Source: CAVSCR01 sp963726575
Lineage (GTDB): Bacteria > Actinomycetota > Actinomycetes > JAHEKZ01
Length of the DNA: 64,000 bases
Assembly: GCA_963726575.1 (NCBI GenBank)
Contig: CAVSCR010000005.1
Coordinates: 496,001-560,000 of the forward strand
Direction: 5' to 3'
Positions 11,999 through 19,828 of this stretch are shown one piece after another (position 1 is the first letter of the stretch; the number at the start of each line of letters is the position of its first letter). The notes below the pieces were generated by a model, which made no database searches, had not been told where the DNA came from, and saw only the letters and a program-made list of their open reading frames with translations. The position numbers and the translations under genes were made by a program.

Positions 11999-12032
11999 GT
12001 CAGCACCGTCACCCCTGTCAGCACCGTCACCC
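11999..12032. repeat. Tandem pair of 16-base repeats upstream of pyrR
   Basis: The sequence gtcagcaccgtcaccc occurs twice, at 11999-12014 and 12017-12032, an 18-base period. It lies in the divergent region between pyrR and the plus-strand genes, some 30 bases before the PyrR hairpin. A TAAGGT hexamer on the minus strand (11993-11998) abuts the repeat and could be a -10 element for the pyr operon. The spacing places both repeats over or upstream of a promoter, so an operator is possible, but no known consensus is recognised. Confidence 0.55.
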
Positions 12033-12161
12033 GTCTCCGACGTCACTGGTCTTCCGTTCCCGCAGGTCCGGAGTTACCGTCGGTCACGGACGGCGCGGCC
12101 ACCACGCAGCCAACGCAACGCCAGCCCTGGTCGGGGGAACCCTGCGTGAGGGAGACCCGGC

Positions 12162-12422
12162 GTGAGCAACCAGACGTGGTCTGCGGCGAGACGGTGGGCC
12201 GTCGCCACCGGCATCGCCATCGGGGTGTGCCTGGCGGTGCTGCTGAGCGGATATGCCGTGGTGGTCGGGCTCCCGTCGATCGCCAAGCCCAACCGGCCAC
12301 CGGACCCGATGCTGCATCCGCCGGCCGCGTCGTGCTCGTCGCAGGGATGCCGGCCACCCCGGCGCCACCCCGGCGGCCACGCCCACGCCCGTTGGGCTGC
12401 CCGGGTGACGCTGAGCCAGTGA
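12162..12422 (+). CDS. Hypothetical small membrane protein
   Basis: An 86-residue reading frame starting at GTG 12162 with GGGAGA about seven bases upstream. One hydrophobic segment (AVATGIAIGVCLAVLLSGYA, about residues 13-32) suggests a single membrane span or uncleaved signal. The tail is proline-rich and ends in a cysteine/arginine-rich stretch that looks out of frame. A second frame continues with a more ordinary Pro/Arg stretch, so a further indel is possible. No family is recognised. It lies between the pyr operon and bldD, divergent from pyrR. Confidence 0.4.
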   Translation: MSNQTWSAARRWAVATGIAIGVCLAVLLSGYAVVVGLPSIAKPNRPPDPMLHPPAASCSSQGCRPPRRHPGGHAHARWAARVTLSQ

Positions 12423-12578
12423 CCTGGGGGCACTTCTGGCGTTCCGCTTGACGCTACGGTCACGCTCCGTGACGCTACTGAGCGTGATCGACGCGGTGCC
12501 CAGGGGGGTCGCCGTGGGGAGCCGGAGGCCACGTGCCCCGGGTGCAGGGAGTGGCTGCGGCCACAGAGGGTGGGGACC

Positions 12579-13067
12579 ATGGGCGACTACGCCAAGGCGC
12601 TCGGCGGGCGGTTGCGAGCCATTCGCCAGCAGCAGGGCTTGTCGTTGCACGGAGTCGAGGAGAAGTCCCAGGGCAGGTGGAAGGCCGTCGTGGTCGGTTC
12701 GTACGAGCGCGGCGACCGGGCGGTGACCGTTCAGAAGCTCGCCGAGCTGGCGGACTTCTACGGCGTGCCGGTCGGCGAGCTGCTTCCCGACGCCATGCCG
12801 GGCGGCGCCGTCGAGCCACCGCCGCGACTGGTGATCGACCTCGAACAGCTGGCAGCCGTGCCCGCCGAGAAGGCTGGACCGCTGGCGCGCTACGCGGCCA
12901 CCATCCAGAGCCAGCGCGGCGACTACAACGGCCGGATCCTGTCGATCCGCCAAGAGGACTTGCGGACCCTGGCCGTGATCTACGACCAGGCTCCCGGTGC
13001 GCTGACCGAGCAGCTGATCAGCTGGGGTGTGCTCAACCCGGAGGCCCGGCGCGCGATCACTGACTGA
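12579..13067 (+). CDS. bldD: Developmental transcriptional regulator BldD
   Basis: Global regulator that, in Streptomyces, holds back sporulation genes when bound to a cyclic-di-GMP tetramer. The 162-residue protein has an N-terminal helix-turn-helix (LRAIRQQQGLSLHGVEEKSQ; then VVGSYERGDRAVTVQKLAEL, residues about 12-60). The C-terminal domain carries the c-di-GMP signature RxD-x8-RxxD as RGD and RQED; Streptomyces has RQDD. The start is taken as ATG 12579, with an alternative GTG at 12570. bldD next to the pyr operon is also seen in Streptomyces. Near-complete sequence match to the family makes the assignment firm. Confidence 0.95.
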   Translation: MGDYAKALGGRLRAIRQQQGLSLHGVEEKSQGRWKAVVVGSYERGDRAVTVQKLAELADFYGVPVGELLPDAMPGGAVEPPPRLVIDLEQLAAVPAEKAGPLARYAATIQSQRGDYNGRILSIRQEDLRTLAVIYDQAPGALTEQLISWGVLNPEARRAITD

Positions 13068-13080
13068 GCCCTCGCTCAGC

Positions 13081-13119
13081 GACGGCGTGAGGCGCGAAGA
13101 GCCCGACCGCGTCGCCGTC
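13081..13119. terminator. Possible bidirectional terminator hairpin between bldD and the VCBS gene
   Basis: The convergent bldD and VCBS genes leave 50 bases between their stop codons. A 7-bp inverted repeat (gacggcg at 13081-13087 with cgccgtc at 13113-13119) spans that gap with a 25-base loop. No U-tract follows, as is common in high-GC actinobacteria. The evidence is position plus the inverted repeat only. Confidence 0.35.
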
Positions 13120-14374
13120 AGGATCGGTTCATGAGCACGCCGACCGTGTTGTTCCACTCGTCTGGGGCAACGAGGTCGATCCGTCCGTCACCGTTCAGGT
13201 CGGCCGCCCCGATCCAGGTCGGCCAGCGCCACTTGCGGCTCGGCCAGGCGTCCCGGATCCGCTGAATCGGAGCGAAGCGTCCGTTGCCCTTCCCCGCGCG
13301 GATCGCGATCCCCTGATTGGTCGGGATCACATAGCTGGTGCCGAGGCCACTGGATGCCAGATCGACGTGGCCGTCGCCGTTGAGGTCGACGGCCACCGTG
13401 TCGTGCGCTGACGGACCCGACCGGACCAACAACCGTCGACCCAACGTCCCGTCCCCGTTGCCGAACAGGACCGTGACATAGCGCGCGGGCCAACCACCCA
13501 TGGGAGCGATCACGTCCAGATGACCGTCCCCGTTGAGGTCCGCCGTGGTCGGCATCGTCGGCTGGTACCCGAGGTGCCGGTAGACCGCCGGGGGGCCGAA
13601 CGTGCCGTCCGAGCGTCCCATCAGCACCGAGATGCTGTGGTTGCTCGCTCCGTTGCCCAGTACCGAGTTCGTCGTCACGAGGTCGACATTGCCGTCGCCG
13701 TCGAGGTCGGCGGCCGTCAGAGCCGAGCACATCGTGCTCCCCGTGGAGTAGTCGACGGCCCGACCGAGGGTGCCATCCCCGTGGCCGGGCAGCACTGAGA
13801 CGCCACCGCGCGCGTTCGCCGTGGCGACGTCGGGAATCCGGTCACCGTTGAAGTCCCCGGCAATGACCCATTGGGCACGGTGGCCGCCCGGGAATGTGGA
13901 ACGCCAGAAGCCGCGAGTGCTCCTCGCGATTAGTACCGCCACTCGGTCGGACCTTCGGCCGTTCACGACCACGAGGTCAGGCAAACCGTCGCCGTTGAGA
14001 TCGGCAGTTGCCAGCGCGAGGGGTCGGTGGATGCCGGCCGCCAGCGACACGGGTTTGGCAAAACTGCCGTCGCCCGCGCCACGCAGCAGCGAGAGCGTGT
14101 TCGCGCCCTGGTTTGCGGTGACCATGTCGATCGTGCCGTTGCTGTCGAAGTCGGCCAGAGCCACCTGCTGCGGATGGGCACCGGTCCGGTAGCTCTTGGT
14201 CGGCGCGAACCGGATCGGGACCGGTTGTCGCGACGCCGTCGGTGGGCGAGGGCTATCGACCGAAGGGAACGTGGCGCCCGTGAGACCCCCCGTGACGAGA
14301 ATGGCGACCACCACGACTCCGAAGGTGCGGGCGACGCCGTGGTGCCGTGGCGCGAAGGCCTGGTTCTGGCTCAT
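13118..14374 (-). CDS. Secreted VCBS/FG-GAP repeat protein
   Basis: A 418-residue exported protein. The N-terminus has a basic stretch and a hydrophobic segment (ARTFGVVVVAILVTGGLTGA, residues 15-34), then a Pro/Thr linker. The body consists of seven repeats each containing a DxDxNG- or DxNGD-type calcium loop, such as DFDSNGTID, DLNGDGLPD, DLDGDGNVD and DLNGDGRID. Seven such repeats fit a seven-bladed integrin-like beta-propeller. GGAGGAGCACGAG precedes the ATG at 14374. The role is unknown; relatives often act in adhesion or polysaccharide binding. It stands alone between bldD and pyk. Confidence 0.85.
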   Translation of the reverse strand: MSQNQAFAPRHHGVARTFGVVVVAILVTGGLTGATFPSVDSPRPPTASRQPVPIRFAPTKSYRTGAHPQQVALADFDSNGTIDMVTANQGANTLSLLRGAGDGSFAKPVSLAAGIHRPLALATADLNGDGLPDLVVVNGRRSDRVAVLIARSTRGFWRSTFPGGHRAQWVIAGDFNGDRIPDVATANARGGVSVLPGHGDGTLGRAVDYSTGSTMCSALTAADLDGDGNVDLVTTNSVLGNGASNHSISVLMGRSDGTFGPPAVYRHLGYQPTMPTTADLNGDGHLDVIAPMGGWPARYVTVLFGNGDGTLGRRLLVRSGPSAHDTVAVDLNGDGHVDLASSGLGTSYVIPTNQGIAIRAGKGNGRFAPIQRIRDAWPSRKWRWPTWIGAADLNGDGRIDLVAPDEWNNTVGVLMNRS

Positions 14375-14430
14375 CTCGTGCTCCTCCAGGATGGCCGGGT
14401 TCGGTGGTGCCGGGAGGAGTCTTGACGGCT

Positions 14431-14461
14431 CGGCTCACCAACGGCTCACCAACGGCTCACC
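14431..14461. repeat. Tandem 11-base repeat upstream of the VCBS gene
   Basis: The unit cggctcaccaa is repeated at 14431-14441 and 14442-14452, with a partial third copy (cggctcacc) at 14453-14461. It lies about 60 bases upstream of the VCBS start and just after the end of pyk. It may be slippage, or a binding array affecting the VCBS gene. Confidence 0.6.
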
Positions 14462-14504
14462 GGCGCAGTCATCCACCGGGCCGCCGCCCGGGAATCGAGC
14501 AGGG

Positions 14505-15950
14505 TCAGTCGTCGGAGTAGGCCGGCGCGATCCCGCCGACGGCATCGCCCATGCGGTGCACCCGCATGGCGTTGGTCGAGCCAGGGATGCCCGGAGGGCT
14601 GCCCGCCACGATGACGATTTCGTCGCCGGCCTCGCACCGACCCATCTGCAACAGCTTTGCGTCGACCTGACGCACCATGTCGTCGGTGTGACGCACTGGC
14701 TCCACCAGGAATGTCTCGACTCCCCAGGACAAGCAGAGCTGGTTGCGCACCTCGGGGCTCGGCGTGAACGCGAGCAGCGAGACCGGGGACCGGTAGCGCG
14801 CCAGCGCGCGCGGCGAGCGGCCCGTCTCGGTGAATGCCACGAGTGCCACCGGCTGCAGCTGTGCCGCGACAGCGACCGCCGCGCGCGCGATCGCTCCGCC
14901 CTTGGTGGTCGGCTGGCCGCCGACCGGAGGGATCCGTTCCAGGGCTTGCGTCTCCGTCGCCTCGATGATGCGCGCCATCGTCTCGACGGTCTCCACCGGA
15001 TAGTGACCGATGCCCGTCTCACCGGACAGCATCAGCGCGTCGGCGCCGTCGAGAACGGCGTTGGCGACGTCGGAGGCTTCAGCTCGCGTCGGGCGTGACG
15101 CACCGATCATCGACTCCAGCATCTGGGTCGCGACGATCACCGGCTTGCCCCTCTCGCGCGCCAGGCTGATCGCCCGCTTCTGCACGATGGGCACGTCCTG
15201 CAGCGGAAGCTCGACCCCAAGATCGCCGCGCGCCACCATGATCCCGTCGAAGGTGTTGAGGATGTCGCCGAGATGCTCCACGGCCTGTGGCTTCTCGATC
15301 TTTGCGACGACCGGGCGCCAGACGTTGACCTCGGCCATGACGTCGTGAACGGCGTAGATGTCGTCGGCGTCGCGCACGAACGACAGCGCGATCCAGTCCG
15401 CGCCGAGCCGCAGGGCGAAACGGAGGTCGTCGACGTCCTTCTCCGACAGCGCCGGTACCGCGACCATCGCCCCCGGGAGATTCATCCCCTTGTTGTCACT
15501 GACCGTGCCGCCCTCGACGACGTGGGTCAGCACAGCCGGGCCGTCGACCTCGACCACCGTCAGCGCGACGCGACCGTCGTCGACGAGGATGGCGTCTCCC
15601 GGCTTCACATCACCGGGCAAGCCCGCGTAGGTGGTGGATACCGCTGTCACGTCGCCGGGGACGTCCTCGGTGGTGATCGTGAACTCGGCGCCGTTCTTGA
15701 GCAGCACGGGACCGTCGGTGAAGCGACCCAGCCGGATCTTTGGCCCTTGCAGGTCGGCAAGCACACCCACCGCGGACCCCGTTGTCTGCGCGGCCTCGCG
15801 CACGAGTGCGTAGGCCTGCGAGTGCTGGTCCTGTGTCCCGTGGCTGAGATTCAGCCGGAATACGTTGACGCCGGCGTGCACCATGGCGAGCACGGTTTCG
15901 GCCGTGGCCGACGACGGGCCGAGAGTGGCAACGATCTTGACCCGGCGCAT
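14505..15950 (-). CDS. pyk: Pyruvate kinase
   Basis: Last step of glycolysis, phosphoenolpyruvate plus ADP to pyruvate plus ATP. The 481-residue protein starts MRRVKIVATLGPSS and contains NLSHG and DLQGPKIR. The catalytic lysine lies in VVAKIEKPQAV and the Mg-binding region in GIMVARGDLGVELP, with the adjacent TQMLESM and SGETGIGHYPVE. The C-terminal allosteric domain is complete (residues about 345-481). The ATG at 15950 sits immediately downstream of a VIT-family gene on the same strand with a 33-base gap. Complete and unremarkable. Confidence 0.97.
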   Translation of the reverse strand: MRRVKIVATLGPSSATAETVLAMVHAGVNVFRLNLSHGTQDQHSQAYALVREAAQTTGSAVGVLADLQGPKIRLGRFTDGPVLLKNGAEFTITTEDVPGDVTAVSTTYAGLPGDVKPGDAILVDDGRVALTVVEVDGPAVLTHVVEGGTVSDNKGMNLPGAMVAVPALSEKDVDDLRFALRLGADWIALSFVRDADDIYAVHDVMAEVNVWRPVVAKIEKPQAVEHLGDILNTFDGIMVARGDLGVELPLQDVPIVQKRAISLARERGKPVIVATQMLESMIGASRPTRAEASDVANAVLDGADALMLSGETGIGHYPVETVETMARIIEATETQALERIPPVGGQPTTKGGAIARAAVAVAAQLQPVALVAFTETGRSPRALARYRSPVSLLAFTPSPEVRNQLCLSWGVETFLVEPVRHTDDMVRQVDAKLLQMGRCEAGDEIVIVAGSPPGIPGSTNAMRVHRMGDAVGGIAPAYSDD

Positions 15951-15983
15951 GGGCTCACCGTATCGGCCGAGCGCTGCGGTGGA

Positions 15984-16694
15984 TCAGCCGACGCCTGCGC
16001 CGACGAGTGCGCCGACGATGTAGGTGAGAGCAAAGGCGACGCCGCCCAGCAACACCTGACGAAGTCCGGAGTACCACCACGGCCGGACGGTGATGCGCGA
16101 CACCAGAGTCCCGACGATCATCAACGCGATCGCGGTGACCACGATCGACGGCCACAACGAGGTGGTACCGAGCAGGTACGGGATCACCGGGAGGATCGCG
16201 CCGACACTGAACGCGAGAAACGATGACCCGCCCGCCAGCCAGGGCGACGGGAGGTCGTTCGGGTCGAGCCCGAGCTCCTCGCGCACGTGCATCTCGAGGG
16301 TCATCTCCTCGTCGTGCGACATCTGCTCGACGATCTGACGGGCCAGCCCCGGCTCGACGCCGCGTCGCACGAAGACCTGAGCCATCTCGGCCTTCTCGGC
16401 GTCTGGCGCTCGCTGCAGCGCGATCCGCTCCCGGTTGATCTCAGCCTGCGCCAGCTCGGTCTGCGACGCGACGGAGACGTACTCCCCCACGGCCATCGAG
16501 AACGCTCCCGCCGCGAGACCGGCCAGTCCGGCCAGGATGATCGCGTTGGTGCTGGCGTTGGTTGCCGCGACGCCACCGGCGACGCCGGCGACGAGGGCAC
16601 CGTTGCTCACCAGGCCGTCACTGGCGCCGAACACGGCAGGCCGCAGCCAGCCACCCGTCACGTCGCGATGGCCGTGCAGCTCACCCGCCGTCAT
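15984..16694 (-). CDS. VIT1/CCC1-family iron/manganese transporter
   Basis: A 236-residue membrane protein of the VIT family, exporters or vacuolar-type transporters of Fe2+ and Mn2+. The first helix pair has the hallmark LRPAVFGASDGLVSNGALVAG, and helix 2 contains GAFSMAVGEYVSV. The cytoplasmic loop (AQAEINRERIAL to MHVREELGLD) holds the Glu-rich metal-binding region. Two or three further hydrophobic segments follow (FLAFSVGAILPVIPYLLG and others). The ATG is at 16694, 11 bases after the lgt stop. Substrate cannot be told from sequence alone. Confidence 0.9.
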   Translation of the reverse strand: MTAGELHGHRDVTGGWLRPAVFGASDGLVSNGALVAGVAGGVAATNASTNAIILAGLAGLAAGAFSMAVGEYVSVASQTELAQAEINRERIALQRAPDAEKAEMAQVFVRRGVEPGLARQIVEQMSHDEEMTLEMHVREELGLDPNDLPSPWLAGGSSFLAFSVGAILPVIPYLLGTTSLWPSIVVTAIALMIVGTLVSRITVRPWWYSGLRQVLLGGVAFALTYIVGALVGAGVG

Positions 16695-16705
16695 CGTTGA
16701 TCACC

Positions 16706-17588
16706 TCAGGCTTCATTCTGCTCCACCGCTTCGTCGGGCTCCTCGCTGACCCGACGGTCGTGGTAGGCGCTCTCCGGGTCGCGGCCGGGGTGGCGACGCA
16801 ACGAGAGGACGAAGCCGATCGCCGCACCGATGAACACGAGGCCGGCCACCCACACGTTCACCCGCACTCCGAAGATGTGGTTCGCCGGGTCGATCCGCAA
16901 CAGCTCCAGCGGCAGACGGACGACGCAGTACAACATGACGTAGACGGCGAAGACGCGGCCGTGACCGATCTCGAACCGCCGGCTCAGCCACACGAGCACG
17001 CCGGCGACGAGCAGCATCCACAGGCTCTCGTACAGGAACGTCGGGTGGAACGTCGCGTACTGCTCGTAGCCCGGCGGGCGGTGCGCGGGGTCGATCTCCA
17101 GGCCCCAGGGCAATGTCGTGGGCTTGCCGAACAGCTCCTGGTTGAACCAGTTGCCCCAGCGTCCAACGGCCTGGGCGAGCGCGATACCCGGCGCGATCGC
17201 ATCACCGACGGCCGGGAGCGAGACTCCAGCGCGACGGGATCCGATGAACGCTCCCAAGGCACCCAAGCGCGACGGCGCCCCAGATCCCGAGACCGCCCTG
17301 CCAGATGAACAAGGCGTGGACCGGCGTTCCACCGGCACCGAAGTACGCCTGCGGCGAGGTGATCACGTGATAGATGCGGCCGCCAACGATCCCGAACGGC
17401 ACCGCCCACAACGCGATGTCGCCGATCGTCCCCGGCTCGCCACCACGCGCCCGCCAACGCCGTTCGCCGATCCAGATCGCCAGCGCGATGCCGACGATGA
17501 TGGCCAGCGCGTAGCCGCGGATCGGCAACGGACCCAAGTGCCAGACGCCCTGGCTGGGACTGGGAAGGTAGGTCGGGACGATCACCAC
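16706..17588 (-). CDS. lgt: Prolipoprotein diacylglyceryl transferase (one apparent frameshift near 17263)
   Basis: Transfers diacylglycerol from phosphatidylglycerol to the lipobox cysteine of lipoproteins, in the cytoplasmic membrane. The start (MVIVPTYLPSPSQGVWHLGP, GTG 17588) and membrane segments are normal through GGLGIWGAVALG. The next part, ALGAFIGSRRAGVSLPAVGD, lies in another frame. It leads into the signature GRWGNWFNQELFGKPT, the HPTFLYES motif and the last helices. Dropping one base from the ccc at 17262-17264 joins the parts into 293 residues, the usual length. Probably a sequencing indel, since a lipoprotein with a lipobox is encoded nearby. It follows the DsbA-like gene by 15 bases. 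Confidence 0.9.
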
Positions 17589-17603
17589 GTCGTGACGTGG
17601 CCG

Positions 17604-18399
17604 CTAGCTGCTCGAGGAGCTGGGAGTGGGGCTGCCCGAGCTACCGGCCGCTGCGGCCACCTGCGCCGGCAAGGGCCTTGGGATCGGTCAGCAGGGCCGT
17701 GTAGTCGGCGCCCTTGACCTGCTTGCCGTTGATGAAGATGGTCGGCGTCGCCGTGATGGCGTTGGTGGTCCCGGAGGCCTCGACCTGACTGACCCAGCCG
17801 GCGTACCTCATGTCGTTCACGCACGTCGACCAGTCGCTGGAGACTGATGCCGTCTTGCTTGCCCCAGGCGATGAGCTGGTCGGCGGTGTAGCCGACTCCC
17901 TCCGCGGGTTGGTTGGCGAAGATCGTGTTGTGGTACTTCTGCTCCACGCCGTACGCCGCGGAACAGCCGAACGCGTTGGCGGCCAGACTCGACGCGGTGT
18001 TGTGGTTGTTCGCGTCGAGGAATGACAGCGGGTGGTAGACGACCTTGATCTGGCCGGCGTCCGTCATCGTCACGATCTGTGCGCTGTTCGTCTGCTCGAA
18101 CTGCTTGCACACCGGGCACTGGAAGTCTTCCCAGAGATCGAGGGTGACCGGCGCGGACGGCCTGTCCCACGTTGACCCCACCGCCTTGTTCGGTGACGGT
18201 CGCGGGGAGCGTGGCGGTGCTCGGCCCGGAGTTGCGCGACTTCTGGACGATCACGAACAACGCGGTCACGGCGATGACGACCGCGATCGCAATCGCAGAT
18301 GTTGATGATGCGGGATCGACGCTTGTCGGCCTCGGCCTGTCGACGTCGCTCTTCGGCCAGCTTGTCGCGCGCGCTTCGCCGACTCTCCTTAGTGCTCAT
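17604..18399 (-). CDS. Membrane-anchored DsbA-like thioredoxin-fold protein (four apparent frameshifts)
   Basis: Pieces in three frames assemble into one protein. They are a basic N-terminus (MSTKESRRSARDKLAEERRR), a membrane helix (SAIAIAVVIAVTALFVIVQK), a DsbA domain with DFQCPVCKQFEQ (active-site CxxC), the YHPLSFLD and NAITATPTIFINGKQVKG segments, and a Ser-rich tail ending at 17604. Removing one base near 18288, 18158, 17850 and 17660 restores a 263-residue frame. The cis-proline segment (TATPTIFING) is intact. Such proteins oxidise or isomerise thiols outside the membrane. Its start at 18399 overlaps the MauE/DoxX gene, its likely redox partner. An earlier stop at 17641 is reached if the last break is real. 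Confidence 0.75.
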
Positions 18400-19022
18400 G
18401 CCCGGGGCTCCTCGGTGGGTTCTGGCCGGTCGGCGGCAGCCAGGTCGTCAGCGTCCTCTTCGAACTCATCATCGTCGAACTCGTCGAACAATCCCTGGTC
18501 CCCGGTCCCGGCGCGTCCCGAGCGGTCCAGTGCCAGTCGGCTGTTCGGGAACCGGATCAGCCATACCGCGAGCCCGATGAACACGACGTCGCGCAGGATC
18601 TCTGGCAGGTACTTCGTGTGGCCCTTCGGAACGACGCCGCCGCCACCGAAGCAGCCGCAGTCGATGCTCAGGCCCCTGGCCCAGGCCGAGGCGACGCCGA
18701 AGATGAACATCACCATGAGTCCGGCGGTGACCCACGCAGCCAACCTGGTGCCGAAGCCCAGCAGGAGTGCCACGGCAAGGAAGAACTCCACCAGGGGGAG
18801 TCCGTATCCCACATACTCGGCCACCGAGTGCGGCAGCAGTTGGTAGGCCTGCACCGCCGCCGCGGCTTGGTGGGGGTCGGCGATCTTCAGCAAAGATGCG
18901 GCGAGCAGCACCAGACCCAGGAGCACTCGTGCCAGCGTGGACAGCCACTTCTGCAGCTCAGAGCCGCCGAACGGCCCACCTTCGGCAGTCGCTGCGGGCG
19001 TGGCGGCGCCGTCCCTGGTCAC
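18396..19022 (-). CDS. MauE/DoxX-family redox-associated membrane protein
   Basis: A 208-residue protein with four hydrophobic segments (about residues 28-45, 72-90, 95-112 and 140-157). The cysteine pair GLSIDCGCFGGGG lies on the loop before the last helix, as in MauE-like members of the DoxX group. The C-terminal 50 residues are very acidic (FDDDEFEEDADD). It overlaps trpA by four bases and the DsbA-like gene by four, so the pair is likely co-expressed. MauE-like proteins are thought to supply or remove electrons for extracytoplasmic disulphide chemistry; the partnership here is inferred from adjacency. Confidence 0.85.
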   Translation of the reverse strand: MTRDGAATPAATAEGGPFGGSELQKWLSTLARVLLGLVLLAASLLKIADPHQAAAAVQAYQLLPHSVAEYVGYGLPLVEFFLAVALLLGFGTRLAAWVTAGLMVMFIFGVASAWARGLSIDCGCFGGGGVVPKGHTKYLPEILRDVVFIGLAVWLIRFPNSRLALDRSGRAGTGDQGLFDEFDDDEFEEDADDLAAADRPEPTEEPRA

Positions 19023-19828
19023 GTCGTGGCCGGTTCGGCCTGACGGACCCCATCGCTCAGCTCGCGCGCCAAAGCGGCCACGGCGGCGATGCCCGACGCC
19101 TCATCAGGGGCGTCGAGCAGACAGCGGACGAAGGCGGATCCCACGATCACTCCATCGGCAAATCTGGCCACTTCGCGAGCCTGGGAACCTGTGGAAACGC
19201 CAAGACCGACGCAGACGGGCAGGTCGGTGGCCTGGCGGACCCGGCCCACCAGGCCCTCGGCAGCGGCGCCGACCTGGTCCCGAGTGCCCGTCACACCCAT
19301 GACCGCGGCCGCGTACAGGAAGCCGCTGCTCTGCTCAGCGGTGTAGGCGATCCGGGTATCGGTGGAAGAGGGGGCGACCAGGAAGACCCGGTCGAGCCCG
19401 TGCGCCTGCGTGGCGGTCACCCAGTCCCCCGCTTCGTCCGGAGTGATGTCGGCGGTGATCGCTCCCACCCCGCCGGCCGCGGCCAGGTCGGCCGCGAAGC
19501 GTTCGACTCCGTAGCGGGCGATCGGGTTCCAGTAGCTCATGACCAGCGTGGGAGCTCCCGGTGCGACCTCACGCACGGTCCGCAGGACGTCGGGCGTCGT
19601 GACCCCCCGGGTCAGCGCGGTGTCGACGGCCGCCTGGATGGTCGGGCCGTCCAGGAGCGGGTCGGAGTACGGAAGGCCCACCTCCACGACGTCGACCCCG
19701 GACGCCACCATGGCCTGCAGCGCTGCGATCGCGCCGTCGACGCTGGGATAGCCGGCCGGAAGGTAGCCGATCAGCACGGCGCGGCCTTGGGCGTGGGTCC
19801 TGGCGAACAGGTCGGACAGCCGGCTCAC
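19019..19828 (-). CDS. trpA: Tryptophan synthase alpha subunit
   Basis: Cleaves indole-3-glycerol phosphate to indole and glyceraldehyde-3-phosphate. The GTG at 19828 (MSRLSDLFARTHAQGRAVLI) overlaps the trpB stop as GTGA; the frame stays open upstream through trpB but only as an antisignal without homology. The 269-residue barrel shows the catalytic glutamate region VDVVEVGLPYSDPLLDGPTI, then GAITADITPDEA, FLVAPSSTDTRI and the phosphate-binding GLGVSTGSQAREV. Length is normal. It forms the alpha2beta2 complex with TrpB. Confidence 0.96.
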   Translation of the reverse strand: MSRLSDLFARTHAQGRAVLIGYLPAGYPSVDGAIAALQAMVASGVDVVEVGLPYSDPLLDGPTIQAAVDTALTRGVTTPDVLRTVREVAPGAPTLVMSYWNPIARYGVERFAADLAAAGGVGAITADITPDEAGDWVTATQAHGLDRVFLVAPSSTDTRIAYTAEQSSGFLYAAAVMGVTGTRDQVGAAAEGLVGRVRQATDLPVCVGLGVSTGSQAREVARFADGVIVGSAFVRCLLDAPDEASGIAAVAALARELSDGVRQAEPATT

